Notes: generated by a model not told the origin, from the sequence alone. A stretch of 64,000 nucleotides of DNA from Mucilaginibacter gracilis (GCF_003633615.1 NZ_RBKU01000001.1:3782001-3846000), one strand, 5' to 3'. Positions 52,841 through 62,244 are shown, numbered from the stretch's first letter. Numbers and translations: made by a program.

Positions 52841-53797
52841 TTGAACGAACTAAAATTAACTATTGAGCATATTAACCCCGCAGTTTTATGGGGCCCCAAT
52901 AACGATCATTTCGAGATCATCAAAAAGCAATATCCTAAGCTTAAATTAGTTGCGCGTGGCAACGAGATTAAAGTACTGGGAGACGAAGCCGAATTAAACA
53001 TTTTCCAGGAGAAGCTTAACAAGCTGATACAGCACGTTGAAAAATACGAAACTTTAGATACCAACGAACTGGGCCGCATACTCGGTGCCAAAATACACGA
53101 ACCCACTGCTGCCGAAGCCAATACCGAAAAAAACATGGGCGAGGTAATTGTATTTGGCCCCAATGGTATTATGGTGAAGGCACGTACGGCTAACCAGCGC
53201 CGCATGGTTGATACCATTGTAAAAAACGACATTATTTTTGCCATTGGCCCCGCAGGTACAGGCAAAACCTATACTGCCGTTGCTTTGGCTGTACGCGCAC
53301 TTAAAAATAAAGAGGTTAAACGCATTATATTAACCCGGCCGGCTGTTGAAGCAGGGGAGAACCTTGGTTTTTTACCCGGTGACCTAAAAGAAAAGATTGA
53401 CCCATACCTGCGCCCTTTATACGATGCGCTGGATGATATGATACCGGTAGATAAGCTAAAGCTATACCTTGAAAACCGTACCATTGAAATTGCGCCCCTG
53501 GCATTTATGCGTGGCCGTACATTGGATAATTGCTTTGTTATTTTAGATGAGGCGCAAAATGCCACCGACATGCAATTAAAAATGTTTTTAACCCGTATGG
53601 GTCCAACAGCCAAATTTATTGTTACCGGCGACGTTACCCAGATAGATTTACCTAAAAAACAACAAAGCGGTTTGCATACGGCCCTGCGTATTTTAACTGA
53701 TATTAAAGGCATTGATATAATTTACCTTACCGGCGAAGACGTAGTGCGCCACAAACTGGTTAGGAAAATTTTAGAAGCTTACGGGGATATACAATAA
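52841..53797 (+). CDS. phoH: PhoH-like ATPase
   Basis: Protein of 318 residues of the PhoH/YbeZ family, ATPases linked to RNA metabolism and, in E. coli, to YbeY and ribosome maturation. An N-terminal PhoH-L-like region (1-115) is followed by the ATPase with Walker A IGPAGTGKTYTA (135-146), Walker B CFVILDEAQNAT and a sensor FIVTGDVTQIDL. The start is a TTG at 52841 in a region without an upstream in-frame ATG. It is divergent from the SAM-hydrolase-like gene and followed by purC. Confidence 0.92.
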   Translation: MNELKLTIEHINPAVLWGPNNDHFEIIKKQYPKLKLVARGNEIKVLGDEAELNIFQEKLNKLIQHVEKYETLDTNELGRILGAKIHEPTAAEANTEKNMGEVIVFGPNGIMVKARTANQRRMVDTIVKNDIIFAIGPAGTGKTYTAVALAVRALKNKEVKRIILTRPAVEAGENLGFLPGDLKEKIDPYLRPLYDALDDMIPVDKLKLYLENRTIEIAPLAFMRGRTLDNCFVILDEAQNATDMQLKMFLTRMGPTAKFIVTGDVTQIDLPKKQQSGLHTALRILTDIKGIDIIYLTGEDVVRHKLVRKILEAYGDIQ

Positions 53798-53801
53798 GAA
53801 G

Positions 53802-53904
53802 AGTAGTTAGTATTTAGTACATAGTATTTAGACCTTTGGTTTGTGCCAAATACTAATTGCAGTACTTTATCTAACTACTATGTACTAACTACTATGTACT
53901 AACA
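53802..53904. repeat. Intergenic inverted repeat of TAGTACATAGTA type
   Basis: The left side (53802-53830) reads AGTAGTTAGTATTTAGTACA and continues TAGTATTTAG; the right side (53871-53902) carries tandem CTAACTACTATGTA units, its reverse complement. It fills the gap between the phoH-like gene and purC, and leaves purC with almost no other upstream sequence. Confidence 0.75.
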
Positions 53905-53905
53905 A

Positions 53906-54850
53906 ATGAATTCAATAAAAGAAACACACTTTACACTTCCAAACCAAACAGCTTTTTATAAAGGCAAGGTTAGGGATGTTTACACCATTGCCGATAAATA
54001 CCTTGCCATGGTGGTTACCGACAGAATATCGGCCTTTGATGTGGTTTTGCCCGAGGCAATACCATTTAAGGGGCAGGTGCTTAACCAAATAGCTGCTAAA
54101 TTTTTGAGTGCCACTGCGGATATTGTACCCAACTGGGTAATTGCCGTACCCGACCCGAACGTGACTATTGGCCGTATTTGCGAACCTTTTAAGGTAGAAA
54201 TGGTGATTCGCGGATATTTGGCCGGGCATGCCGCCCGCGAATATGCCGCCGGAAGGCGCACGGTTTGCGGCGTTAACCTGCCCGAAGGATTGAAAGAAAA
54301 CGATAAACTTGCAGAGCCCATTATCACGCCAACAACCAAAGCATCTGTTGGGCACGATGAGGATATTTCGCGCGAGGATATTTTGGCGAAAGGTATCGTA
54401 TCCGAAAGTGATTACATCCAGTTAGAAGCTTATACACGCGCCCTGTATCAGCGAGGCACCGAGATGGCCGATAAACAAGGACTTATTTTGGTGGATACCA
54501 AATACGAATTTGGCAAAGCCGATGGCGTTATTTATTTAATTGATGAGATACACACGCCCGATTCATCACGTTACTTTTACAAGGAAGGTTACCAGGAACG
54601 CCAGCAAACCGGCGAGCCGCAAAAGCAGTTAAGTAAGGAGTTTGTGCGCCGTTGGCTGATAGAAAATGGTTTCCAGGGGAAAGACGGCCAAACTGTACCG
54701 GTAATGACGCCGGAAAAGGTAGCATCAATCTCCGAAAGGTATATTGAACTTTACGAACAAATTATTGGCGAAACCTTTGTTAAGCCCGAAGCCGGGAATG
54801 TGTTGGAACGAGTGCAGAACAATGTGGAAGAAGCGTTAAGTAAACTTTAA
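53906..54850 (+). CDS. purC: Phosphoribosylaminoimidazole-succinocarboxamide synthase
   Basis: PurC (SAICAR synthase) ligates aspartate to CAIR in purine synthesis, using ATP. The 314-residue protein is the longer type common in Bacteroidota and eukaryotes. Motifs: [33 protein letters not shown] and [15 protein letters not shown] with DTKYEFG. Other purine genes are not nearby. The start ATG 53906 directly follows a palindromic repeat. Confidence 0.95.
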   Translation: MNSIKETHFTLPNQTAFYKGKVRDVYTIADKYLAMVVTDRISAFDVVLPEAIPFKGQVLNQIAAKFLSATADIVPNWVIAVPDPNVTIGRICEPFKVEMVIRGYLAGHAAREYAAGRRTVCGVNLPEGLKENDKLAEPIITPTTKASVGHDEDISREDILAKGIVSESDYIQLEAYTRALYQRGTEMADKQGLILVDTKYEFGKADGVIYLIDEIHTPDSSRYFYKEGYQERQQTGEPQKQLSKEFVRRWLIENGFQGKDGQTVPVMTPEKVASISERYIELYEQIIGETFVKPEAGNVLERVQNNVEEALSKL

Positions 54851-54942
54851 ATTAGATTTTTTATTTTTTGCTTAAATAGTGGTTTTTAGTGGATGCCTGG
54901 GTAAATGGGCTGATAGTTCGGCCATATTTCGTATAATTGCAT

Positions 54943-55764
54943 GTGAATATTTTATCAGCCTTCCGCAAGTCATTTAAGTTATGTGGCGTAGTATCAGTTA
55001 CTGCATTGTTAGCAACATCGTGTACAAGGGTGGTTGATTTGCAATTGGGTACCGATACCGGCAAATTAGTTGTTGAAGGTAATATCACCAATGTTAAGGG
55101 CGTGCAATCGGTAAAACTTACTCAAAACGTGGCATTTACCAGCACCAATGTTTATCCGGCAGTTTCTGGTGCTACCGTTGCAGTTAGTGATAATAAAGGC
55201 AATACCTATCAAATGACGGAAGCACCTGCCGGTACATATTCGGTAAGCCAGCTTGCGGGTATTCCCGGTAATGTTTATACACTCAATGTGTTAACTAACG
55301 GCAAAAGCTACACGGCAACTTCAACCCTGCTAGCGGTTGTAACGCTCGATTCGGTTACTTCAAAAAATACTGTTATTAATGCCAGTAAAAACCGCAAGCA
55401 AATAACAGTACACTATCAGGATCCGTTAGGTGTAGCCAACCAGTACAGGTTTGTAATGTATGTTAACGGTGTACAGGTAAAAAGTGTGTTTGCTTATAAC
55501 GATAACTTTAACGACGGAAAGTACGCCCATACAGATTTGAGGCAAACCGATATTGACATTTATCCCGGCGATACCGTGTTGGTAGAAATGCAGTGTATTG
55601 ATAGCAGCATTTACACCTATTGGTACACCTTAATGCAACAACAGCCTAACGGCCCGGGCGGTGGAGTTACCCCAACCAACCCGCCAACTAACATAACACC
55701 TGCCGCACTGGGTTACTTTAGCGCCCATACTACTCAAAGTATCAGCATTGTGGTAAAACCGTAA
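54943..55764 (+). CDS. DUF4249-type lipoprotein
   Basis: Protein of about 273 residues. The start is probably GTG 54943 (MNILSAFRKSFKL), since the TTG at 54937 overlaps a -7-like TATAATTG; the lipoprotein signal ends ALLATSC. The mature part (VVDLQLGTDTGKLVVEGNIT, beta-sandwich of Bacteroidota lipoproteins, DPLGVANQYRFVMYVNG) matches DUF4249, whose members are usually encoded next to a TonB-dependent receptor. Here no receptor is adjacent, so it is an orphan. The repeat-free C-terminus is Pro/Thr-rich (GGGVTPTNPPTN). Outer-membrane location is inferred. Confidence 0.8.
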   Translation: MNILSAFRKSFKLCGVVSVTALLATSCTRVVDLQLGTDTGKLVVEGNITNVKGVQSVKLTQNVAFTSTNVYPAVSGATVAVSDNKGNTYQMTEAPAGTYSVSQLAGIPGNVYTLNVLTNGKSYTATSTLLAVVTLDSVTSKNTVINASKNRKQITVHYQDPLGVANQYRFVMYVNGVQVKSVFAYNDNFNDGKYAHTDLRQTDIDIYPGDTVLVEMQCIDSSIYTYWYTLMQQQPNGPGGGVTPTNPPTNITPAALGYFSAHTTQSISIVVKP

Positions 55765-55922
55765 ACTAAACCGTTTTTTGGGTTTTTAAACGAAAGAACC
55801 AATAATATCACCTATTTTAAAGGCCTTTGAGCATAATTTTAGTAAAGTTTTAAACTAAATATATTTAGTTTGAAACTAGAGGGGCTGTTATGAAAGGAAA
55901 GCATTGTATATTTGTTGTTGTT

Positions 55923-56267
55923 ATGGCAAAGCTTTTTATAGTGGGTTTCCCCAAAGACATGCAGGAAATAGAGCTGATGGAAATATTTAGCATCCACGGC
56001 GCGGTAAATACGGTTACCGTTATTACAGATAAAGACACCGGCGAAAGTAAAGGTTATGGCTTTATTACCATGACCGACGACGCAGGTGCCAGCCGGGCCA
56101 TAACAGCTCTTGATGGTGTTGAAATTGACGGCAGAACCATGAGTGTGCGTTTTGCAGAAGAGAAGAATGCAACAAAACCCGTGGAGCAGAATACCTTAAA
56201 AAAAGACTATTCGCGGCAACAAAGCCGCCCAGACGCGCCCAGGCCTAAACGGCCAAGGCGGGCATAG
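55923..56267 (+). CDS. RRM-type RNA-binding protein
   Basis: Small protein of 114 residues from ATG 55923 (the frame is open 33 nt further upstream, but the family starts MAKLFIVGFP). One RRM fold with RNP2 LFIVGF (4-9) and RNP1 KGYGFITM (43-50), and a basic tail (RQQSRPDAPRPKRPRRA). Bacterial RRM proteins of this size (Rbp-like) are common in Bacteroidota, and are thought to bind single-stranded RNA. The basic tail would aid RNA binding. The gene is alone, followed by an AT-rich gap with a leftward zinc-ribbon gene. Confidence 0.92.
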   Translation: MAKLFIVGFPKDMQEIELMEIFSIHGAVNTVTVITDKDTGESKGYGFITMTDDAGASRAITALDGVEIDGRTMSVRFAEEKNATKPVEQNTLKKDYSRQQSRPDAPRPKRPRRA

Positions 56268-56318
56268 TTTTTTTATGTTGGGTGTTGCAACGGTAACTTC
56301 AAAAAAATCGAAATAGCA

Positions 56319-56489
56319 TCATTTACCAATGTTAACATAGCGCGCTTTTTGGCAACTGGCGCAAAAAAACTTTCGTACTTTCCAAAAGCCGAGGATGTTT
56401 TTAACAAACCAGCTTCTGGGTAATTGGTAATGATAGGGCTTTCCGCAAACAGGGCAAAAATAATTATTGTGGCTAAATTTATCTCTCAT
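56319..56489 (-). CDS. Small double-CxxC zinc-ribbon protein
   Basis: A 56-codon gene from ATG 56489 to TGA 56319-56321, too short to be found by length cut-offs. The protein starts MRDKFSHNNYFCPVCGKPYH and has a second pair in FFCASCQKARYV, giving C12, C15, C43 and C46 of a treble-clef or zinc-ribbon fold. The segment between is basic and aromatic (RSWFVKNILGFWKVRK). The pattern CxxC-27-CxxC with conserved Arg/Lys resembles small zinc-ribbon proteins of Sphingobacteriaceae. It has no operon partner; function unknown. Confidence 0.6.
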   Translation of the reverse strand: MRDKFSHNNYFCPVCGKPYHYQLPRSWFVKNILGFWKVRKFFCASCQKARYVNIGK

Positions 56490-57179
56490 TCAATAGCAAT
56501 ACTAATTGGTATTGTCAAATACGTATTAATATTGCATTTGGTTGTTTGAGGTAAAATTAATTTAAAACATACATTTTACGATTGCATTTGGAACACCGGT
56601 ACCGTTTTATTGGCAAAAAAAACAAAAGCGTTTTAACAAGAAAGCCGCGGGGAACCCTGCTGGTTAATTTCAATTTGCATCTCCGGCAAAAGGGCTCTTT
56701 TTTTGAAAGTTCGTTTGAGTCTTCCATGTTTTTCATTTCCGGTTTTGCACGGCAAATTAATGTGCTGATTTATTTTCACTAATATAACTAAATTAGATTT
56801 GAAAAGATATTAAATTTGCATTAAGAATTGCATAATACGTTAATTAGTGTAATTTTTTAGTTGTTTTTATAATTAATTAATAATAAATTGATGTTTTTTT
56901 TACCTTTAGTATAAATTTTGTGTTTTATGTTAACTATTAGTTGTTACAGCGCAATACATTGATAAATTTTACTGAGATAAAAAGTCAATTTTGCTATTAT
57001 TACAGCTTTATTCAGTTTATTTACAACATATTTTGGGGCTTGCTAATTAAATTTAGGGAGTGTTAGCTTAATTTAATAGCTTCGGCAAGTTTATCAATAT
57101 CGCACAAAGCAAAAAATACGGTTATTTTAATTCCTAAAACAGGTCGCAAGGTTAATTGAGCGGCGCTTTTGCAAATCAT
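56490..57179. other. AT-rich intergenic region without a convincing gene
   Basis: About 690 nt, markedly AT-rich (for example 56780-57050), with no recognisable RNA, repeat family or protein. A + frame at 56582-56782 could code for 66 residues but begins at TTG and has no family look. The strong AT bias may mark old transferred DNA or a degraded element. The NUDIX promoter is probably near 57150-57175. Confidence 0.4.
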
Positions 57180-57824
57180 ATGGCAGGGTCAATCTATAAA
57201 ATATATATCAACCAAAAAACGCTGTTAATAACAGAGTCGGTACCTACAAATCTCAGAAACTTTCAACAGATCAACCATCAGGCCTTTGATTTAAAGATAG
57301 TATACCCGCTAATACTGGATCAATACCCCGGCTATAATTTTTTTGTGGTTTGCACCGATGCCAAGGCTTTTTTTAAAAAGATAATTAAGTCGGTACAGGT
57401 AATTGAAGCGGCAGGCGGCTTAACCAAGAATGAGCGTAAAGAATATTTATTCATTTTTAGAAACGGCAAATGGGACCTGCCCAAAGGCAAAATTGAAAAA
57501 GACGAAAAAATAAAAATAGCAGCCGTACGCGAGGTTGAGGAAGAGTGCGGTATAGTGGTTAAAAAACTGGGCAGCAAAATATGCAAAACCTACCACGCCT
57601 ATATTTACAAGGGCGAGGTAGTGCTTAAAAAAACATACTGGTTTAAAATGAAATGCGTTGGCCAGGATAAGCTAAAACCTCAAAAAGAAGAAGGCATTAC
57701 CGACGTACGCTGGTTTACGCGCGATAAAACAAACATCATTACAAAAAACACCTTCCCATCAATTTTACAGGTGATGGAACAGGTAGAGTTGTTTAAAGAT
57801 ATTGAAGAGCCTCTTTCGGGATAA
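57180..57824 (+). CDS. NUDIX hydrolase
   Basis: Protein of 214 residues from ATG 57180 (eight codons of upstream TTG frame are not needed). The C-terminal NUDIX domain has the complete box G-x5-E-x7-REVEEECGIV (about 112-136: GKIEKDE, then REVEEECGI). The N-terminal 95 residues form a separate alpha/beta region (YKIYINQKTLLITESVP) that I cannot name. It hydrolyses a nucleoside diphosphate linked to X or a similar compound. Its 3' end overlaps the end of coaD by 32 nt on the opposite strand. Confidence 0.9.
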   Translation: MAGSIYKIYINQKTLLITESVPTNLRNFQQINHQAFDLKIVYPLILDQYPGYNFFVVCTDAKAFFKKIIKSVQVIEAAGGLTKNERKEYLFIFRNGKWDLPKGKIEKDEKIKIAAVREVEEECGIVVKKLGSKICKTYHAYIYKGEVVLKKTYWFKMKCVGQDKLKPQKEEGITDVRWFTRDKTNIITKNTFPSILQVMEQVELFKDIEEPLSG

Positions 57825-58254
57825 ACTGTTCTGCGTTGCCGTTATAGCGCAAAATTTCGCGCACAATGGTAGAACTTATTGATGAGTAACCCGGTTTGCT
57901 TACAATAAATATGCTCTCAATATCGGGCTCAAGGGCGTGGTTCATCTGGGCTATTGCCTTTTCGTATTCAAAATCCGACACGGTGCGTATGCCACGTATC
58001 ATGTAACCGGCACCAATTTCGCGGCAAAAGTTAACTGTTAGGCCTTCGTAGGCAATAACATGTACTTTGGGCTCGTTTTCAAAAACTGCACGTAACATTT
58101 GCTCGCGCTTTTCTACTGTTAAAAAGCTTTTTTTTGTGCTATTGATGCCAATGCCAACGTAAACCTTATCAAACAAAGCTACCGATCGTTTTAATATATC
58201 AACGTGGGCCTTGGTTACCGGATCGAACGAGCCTGGGAAAAGTGCGATTTTCAT
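57793..58254 (-). CDS. coaD: Phosphopantetheine adenylyltransferase
   Basis: CoaD makes dephospho-CoA from 4'-phosphopantetheine and ATP. From ATG 58254 it has 153 residues; the ATG at 58287 would add 11 residues that are not part of the fold. The nucleotide-binding site is GSFDPVTKAHVDIL, with the TxGH motif reading TKAH (Gly to Ala). GIRTVSDFEYEKAIAQMN and the C-terminal SISSTIVREI are typical. The gene is a single unit converging on the NUDIX gene with a 32-nt coding overlap. Identification is secure despite the altered glycine. Confidence 0.93.
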   Translation of the reverse strand: MKIALFPGSFDPVTKAHVDILKRSVALFDKVYVGIGINSTKKSFLTVEKREQMLRAVFENEPKVHVIAYEGLTVNFCREIGAGYMIRGIRTVSDFEYEKAIAQMNHALEPDIESIFIVSKPGYSSISSTIVREILRYNGNAEQFIPKEALQYL

Positions 58255-58334
58255 GATGGGATGTTTGTAATATACCACAGTTATCAATACCCGAAAGTAC
58301 AGATATTATTGCATTTTAGTTGAAGGTTAAAAAC

Positions 58335-59369
58335 TCACTCTTTGCCATATTTCAACTTTTGTAAAATGGTAAAATACTTGCCCGGTGTAAGCGAGTCGGG
58401 TATGCTATTGTAAGCATCATAAATGATGCCATACTTGTTTTTATCGATACCTTTAAATATACCTCCTATGGCTTTTTGAACATTTTGATTCTCGGCTTTT
58501 AAAGCAATGGTATCGCTGATTGGAATTGACGATTGATAACGTACTAAGGGGAAAATACCCCTGTTTGCCGGATCACTGATAAAAAGGGGCCCAATAGCAA
58601 AAATTGCGGGTTTAGTTTTAACCTCGTTTATAATATAGGGTAGCTTATATTTTGCTCCCGCATCCTTCAAAATTACCGAATACGTATCCTTCATCTCGTA
58701 ATCGTTTTTATAGATAAGGTAATCGCCAGCCGGATAAGCCAGCCGCGCTGCCATAACTATCATATCCACGGCATCTACAATATTGCCTTTTGTAAATTGG
58801 TTTACCGCCAAATCATAATATTCGGGCGCGGTTTGGTCCATTACCGAGTATTCACCAATGCGTAAAATATTCAACTTCCAGCCGGTTTCGTATTTGCCGT
58901 AAATTGCCAAAATTAAGCAATTAACCGGCAGGTTAGTTGATACCATTACCGATACATAGGTTTCTTTATTTAACGCCAGAAATTCTATTTTATAATCGTT
59001 ATTATTTTCTTTATCAGATTGTAATACATGATTAGTGTTTTCGGTGGCACTTTTACAGTAAAATTCGTCCAGTAACCGATAATCTTTCGCTTTAAAAAGC
59101 GCGCCAAATTCGGTAACAACGCTGTCAACGGTTTTTCCTTTTTTCTTAATCAATCCCTCGGCCATTAATTTTTTAACGGCTTTAACATCCTGGGTCATGA
59201 TGCCTTTAAAAAGCTTTTTATCCAGTACGTCAATTTCGTTTCTAACATCTTCATCAATTGTTTTATTTCGCCACGTACCCACTTTGTTAAAATTAAAGTT
59301 AAAATAGCAGCCTGGCAGCAAGGCGCATACTACACAAACCAAAAGCAAAATGAGTAAATGTTTTTTCAT
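58335..59369 (-). CDS. Lipoprotein of unknown function
   Basis: Protein of 344 residues with a lipoprotein signal (MKKHLLILLLVCVVCALLPGC, Cys21). The mature part has two halves: residues 40-165 resemble an SnoaL/NTF2-like or lumazine-type beta fold (VSVMVSTNLPVNCLILAIYG) and residues 180-344 a helical-plus-beta region (KGNIVDAVDMIVMAARLAYP). No catalytic motif is visible. It lies between coaD and rsmD on the minus strand, with modest gaps, so an operon with rsmD is possible. The family is not recognised. Confidence 0.7.
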   Translation of the reverse strand: MKKHLLILLLVCVVCALLPGCYFNFNFNKVGTWRNKTIDEDVRNEIDVLDKKLFKGIMTQDVKAVKKLMAEGLIKKKGKTVDSVVTEFGALFKAKDYRLLDEFYCKSATENTNHVLQSDKENNNDYKIEFLALNKETYVSVMVSTNLPVNCLILAIYGKYETGWKLNILRIGEYSVMDQTAPEYYDLAVNQFTKGNIVDAVDMIVMAARLAYPAGDYLIYKNDYEMKDTYSVILKDAGAKYKLPYIINEVKTKPAIFAIGPLFISDPANRGIFPLVRYQSSIPISDTIALKAENQNVQKAIGGIFKGIDKNKYGIIYDAYNSIPDSLTPGKYFTILQKLKYGKE

Positions 59370-59409
59370 TAAGAATGCGATAAAATATCAGGTATCAGTT
59401 TTTACTGGG

Positions 59410-59952
59410 TTAAGATACTAACATTTTGAAGAACGAAAAAGACGAATGTCCATATTTCCTCTGCTCAACAAAGGCAGGGTGCTGGCTCAGGTTTTGCATC
59501 GATTGGTGCTCCACAATGAGTAAACCATCGGCGTTAAGCAACTGCTTTTCAAAAACTATTTTGGGTATATCGGGGATTCGGTTCAAATCGTATGGCGGGT
59601 CGGCAAATATCAGGTCGTACTGCTCGGTTTCCATTTCAAGATACTTAAACACATCGGCCTTAAAGGTTTTAATGTTTGTTAAACCATGCTGGCGCGCGGT
59701 ATCTTTTAAATAATTGATGCATTGTATACTTCTATCGATGGATACAACTTCGGCAGCCCCGCGCGACGCAAACTCTAACGAAATATTGCCCGTGCCGCTA
59801 AACAGGTCAAGCACCTTGATATCGTCAAAATCAATCTGATTGTTCAATATATTAAAAAGTGCTTCCTTGGCCAGGTCGGTTGTAGGGCGTACAGGTAGGT
59901 TTTTAGGCGTATTTAGCCGTAACCCTTTTAGTTTTCCACCAATGATTCGCAT
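59410..59952 (-). CDS. rsmD: 16S rRNA (guanine-966-N2)-methyltransferase
   Basis: RsmD methylates G966 of 16S rRNA in the 30S subunit using SAM. The 180-residue protein begins MRIIGGKLKGLRLNTP and carries the SAM motif VLDLFSGTGNISLEFASRG and catalytic DPPYD. Its start overlaps the stop region of the DUF3822 gene by 25 nt, an arrangement typical of Bacteroidota, so the two are translationally linked. It is often followed by coaD in bacteria, and here coaD is the next-but-one gene on the same strand. Confidence 0.95.
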   Translation of the reverse strand: MRIIGGKLKGLRLNTPKNLPVRPTTDLAKEALFNILNNQIDFDDIKVLDLFSGTGNISLEFASRGAAEVVSIDRSIQCINYLKDTARQHGLTNIKTFKADVFKYLEMETEQYDLIFADPPYDLNRIPDIPKIVFEKQLLNADGLLIVEHQSMQNLSQHPAFVEQRKYGHSSFSFFKMLVS

Positions 59953-60749
59953 AGGGTAAGGCCCGAGAGTAATAATATTTGGTGGGATAAAAACCCCTGA
60001 GGGAGCTGTACCATTTTGGTTTGGTTGAGGTAAACCTTTGGCAATAAATCGCTTACGCGATGTATTTTTTTGTCGGATATGTTAACATCTCCACTTAATA
60101 TAACCGATGTTTCGTCTAAATTAAGGCCCAATTCGTTAGCTGTCAGCACAACAAAGTACATTAACTCGTCGGGGTTGTTAAACTCAAAATTATTATAAAA
60201 GGCAAACTCAGCATTTCTAAAATAAAGCAATTGCAACCTGTTGCCTTCTATATGCGCGTATAAATTGGCATTGTCATGCCTGGCAAAATTTACGGTAGCG
60301 GCAAAAACTTTTCCCGCAAAAAAGATAGATGCCTTATTAAGCTTGTTTTTAAGTACCTCCATTATGGTTTTGCTTACCGCAAACACCACGTTATTGGTTA
60401 CATCAAACTCATTGGTTAGCAAAACATCATCGGGCTCGGGGGTTAAAAACCTGCTGTACTCTATAATGTCGGTCTCTTTAAAAAGGTCCTTGGGTATAAT
60501 TGTAAAGGTAACCGATGGTACAACGGCCTTTACGCTGCTGTAATTGCCCAACAAAATATCCTTTAAAGCTTCGGGGTTTTGTAATTCGTCGTTATCATAA
60601 TCTTCGCCCCAAACCAGCACTTTTTTAGTCCGTATTTGCGAAACAATAAACCCAAATGTATTATTGTTAACTACCAGCAACAACTCGTTACCATCGGTAA
60701 CCTTCGGGTCGTATTCAGGGTCGTAATAATTAAACCGGCCTTTACTCAT
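59928..60749 (-). CDS. DUF3822-family protein
   Basis: Protein of 273 residues from ATG 60749; the frame is open to 60776, but the extra codons overlap the promoter box. It shows the family-typical blocks VNNNTFGFIVSQIRTKKVLVW-like start and the LNLDETSVILSGDVNISDKK region; the fold is related to actin-like ATPases in structure databases, but the catalytic loop is not convincing here, so the biochemical role is unknown. It overlaps rsmD by 25 nt and is its regular neighbour in Bacteroidota, which hints at a link to ribosome modification. It is the first gene of the rsmD transcript. Confidence 0.85.
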   Translation of the reverse strand: MSKGRFNYYDPEYDPKVTDGNELLLVVNNNTFGFIVSQIRTKKVLVWGEDYDNDELQNPEALKDILLGNYSSVKAVVPSVTFTIIPKDLFKETDIIEYSRFLTPEPDDVLLTNEFDVTNNVVFAVSKTIMEVLKNKLNKASIFFAGKVFAATVNFARHDNANLYAHIEGNRLQLLYFRNAEFAFYNNFEFNNPDELMYFVVLTANELGLNLDETSVILSGDVNISDKKIHRVSDLLPKVYLNQTKMVQLPQGFLSHQILLLSGLTLCESLVEN

Positions 60750-60753
60750 AAAG

Positions 60754-60761
60754 CAAAAGTA
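60754..60761 (-). promoter_or_regulatory. Promoter -7 box of the DUF3822-rsmD unit
   Basis: TACTTTTG on the minus strand, exact TAnnTTTG, with only 4 nt before the ATG at 60749. The mRNA would be leaderless. Confidence 0.6.
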
Positions 60762-60810
60762 AAAAAAATAACACATGTATGGTTAAGGCTTTTTTGCGCA
60801 TTTTTGAAGT

Positions 60811-62244
60811 GTGAATACCAATGCCGATTATTTAATCAGTTCGTTTCCGCACCAGCCCAACGGGCAGCAACTGGAACTATTTAACAAACTGCACAGTTTT
60901 TTAATTAGCGACGACGGCGACGAATGTTTTTTACTTAAAGGCTATGCCGGTACGGGTAAAACAACCGTAATAAGTGCGTTGGTTAAAGCACTGCGCAAAT
61001 ACAATTATAAGTATGTATTGCTTGCGCCAACCGGAAGGGCGGCAAAGGTTATATCGGGTTATTCGGCTAAAAAGGCATATACCATTCATAAGCGCATTTA
61101 CCGTAAAAAATCGGCAATGAGTTTAGATGAATCATTCCAGCCGGGTGATAACGTTGCCACCGATACCTTGTTTATTGTTGACGAAGCCTCCATGATATCC
61201 GACGAGGCCGGCGGCAATAACCGCAACAGCCTGCTTTACGATTTGGTACGCTATGTTTACAACACCAAAAACTGCAAACTAATGTTGGTTGGCGATACCG
61301 CGCAATTGCCGCCGGTTGGCTCGGTTAACAGCCCGGCTTTGGAGCCAAAGGTGTTGAAAGACACCTTTGGACTAAATGTTTTTTCCTTTGAATTAACCGA
61401 TGTTGTTAGGCAAGAAAAGGATTCGGGAATTTTGATGAACGTTACCCGAATACGCGAACTGATTAGAAACAACAAAAACGAAATACCACATATTGTAACC
61501 AAAGGTTTTAAAGATGTATTTCGCCTTAATGGCGATAAACTTGAAGAAGGTTTAAACTACGCTTATAAAAAATATGGTATGGACCGCACACTGGTGATAT
61601 GCCGATCGAACAAAAACGCAAACCTGTATAACCAGCAAATACGCGGACGTATTTTATTTAGGGACGAAGAAATTACCGGCGGCGACCAGATTATGGTGGT
61701 GCGCAACAATTATTTTTGGCTCAAAGAGGAAGAGGAAAACAGTACCGGCTTTATTGCCAATGGCGATATTGCGCGGATAAAAAAGATACGCAATTTTCAG
61801 GATTTATATGGTTTCCGTTTTGCAGATGCTTCGGTGGAGTTTATTGATTATGCCGAAAACCTTACCATCAATTGCAAGGTAATGCTTGATACCTTAACAT
61901 CTGAGGCTCCGGCACTGCCACCTGCCGATCAGAAACGGTTTTACCTTGAGGTAATGAAGGATTACGAGCATATTACCAACAAGCGTGCAAAATTTGATGA
62001 ACTGAAAATTAACCCCTATTACAATGCCCTGCAAATTAAGTTTGCCTATGCCGTTACATGCCACAAAGCGCAAGGCGGCCAGTGGGATGCTATTTTTGTT
62101 GACCAGGGTTATTTAACCGAAGAGATGGTAAATAACGATTTTTTGCGCTGGTTTTATACAGCATGTACGCGCGCCACAACTGCATTGTTTTTGGTTAACT
62201 TTAACCAACGCTTTTATCCGGCAGGTACCGAAACTAACTATTGA
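60811..62244 (+). CDS. RecD-like/UvrD-like ATP-dependent helicase
   Basis: Protein of 477 residues. The helicase motif I is LKGYAGTGKTTVISAL (42-57), motif II TLFIVDEASMIS, and later YAVTCHKAQGGQWDAIFVD is the motif VI-like CHKAQG block of the RecD/Pif1 branch. It is shorter than RecD and lacks RecBC partners, so it resembles stand-alone Bacteroidota helicases (UvrD-like C-terminal fold, AAA_30 type). It starts with GTG at 60811, 62 nt from the divergent DUF3822 start. Role in DNA repair is inferred. Confidence 0.88.
   Translation: MNTNADYLISSFPHQPNGQQLELFNKLHSFLISDDGDECFLLKGYAGTGKTTVISALVKALRKYNYKYVLLAPTGRAAKVISGYSAKKAYTIHKRIYRKKSAMSLDESFQPGDNVATDTLFIVDEASMISDEAGGNNRNSLLYDLVRYVYNTKNCKLMLVGDTAQLPPVGSVNSPALEPKVLKDTFGLNVFSFELTDVVRQEKDSGILMNVTRIRELIRNNKNEIPHIVTKGFKDVFRLNGDKLEEGLNYAYKKYGMDRTLVICRSNKNANLYNQQIRGRILFRDEEITGGDQIMVVRNNYFWLKEEEENSTGFIANGDIARIKKIRNFQDLYGFRFADASVEFIDYAENLTINCKVMLDTLTSEAPALPPADQKRFYLEVMKDYEHITNKRAKFDELKINPYYNALQIKFAYAVTCHKAQGGQWDAIFVDQGYLTEEMVNNDFLRWFYTACTRATTALFLVNFNQRFYPAGTETNY

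Noticed and set aside
56582..56782. 66-residue + frame starting at TTG
   Set aside because: No family, no promoter, AT-rich surroundings and a basic/aromatic composition of chance type.
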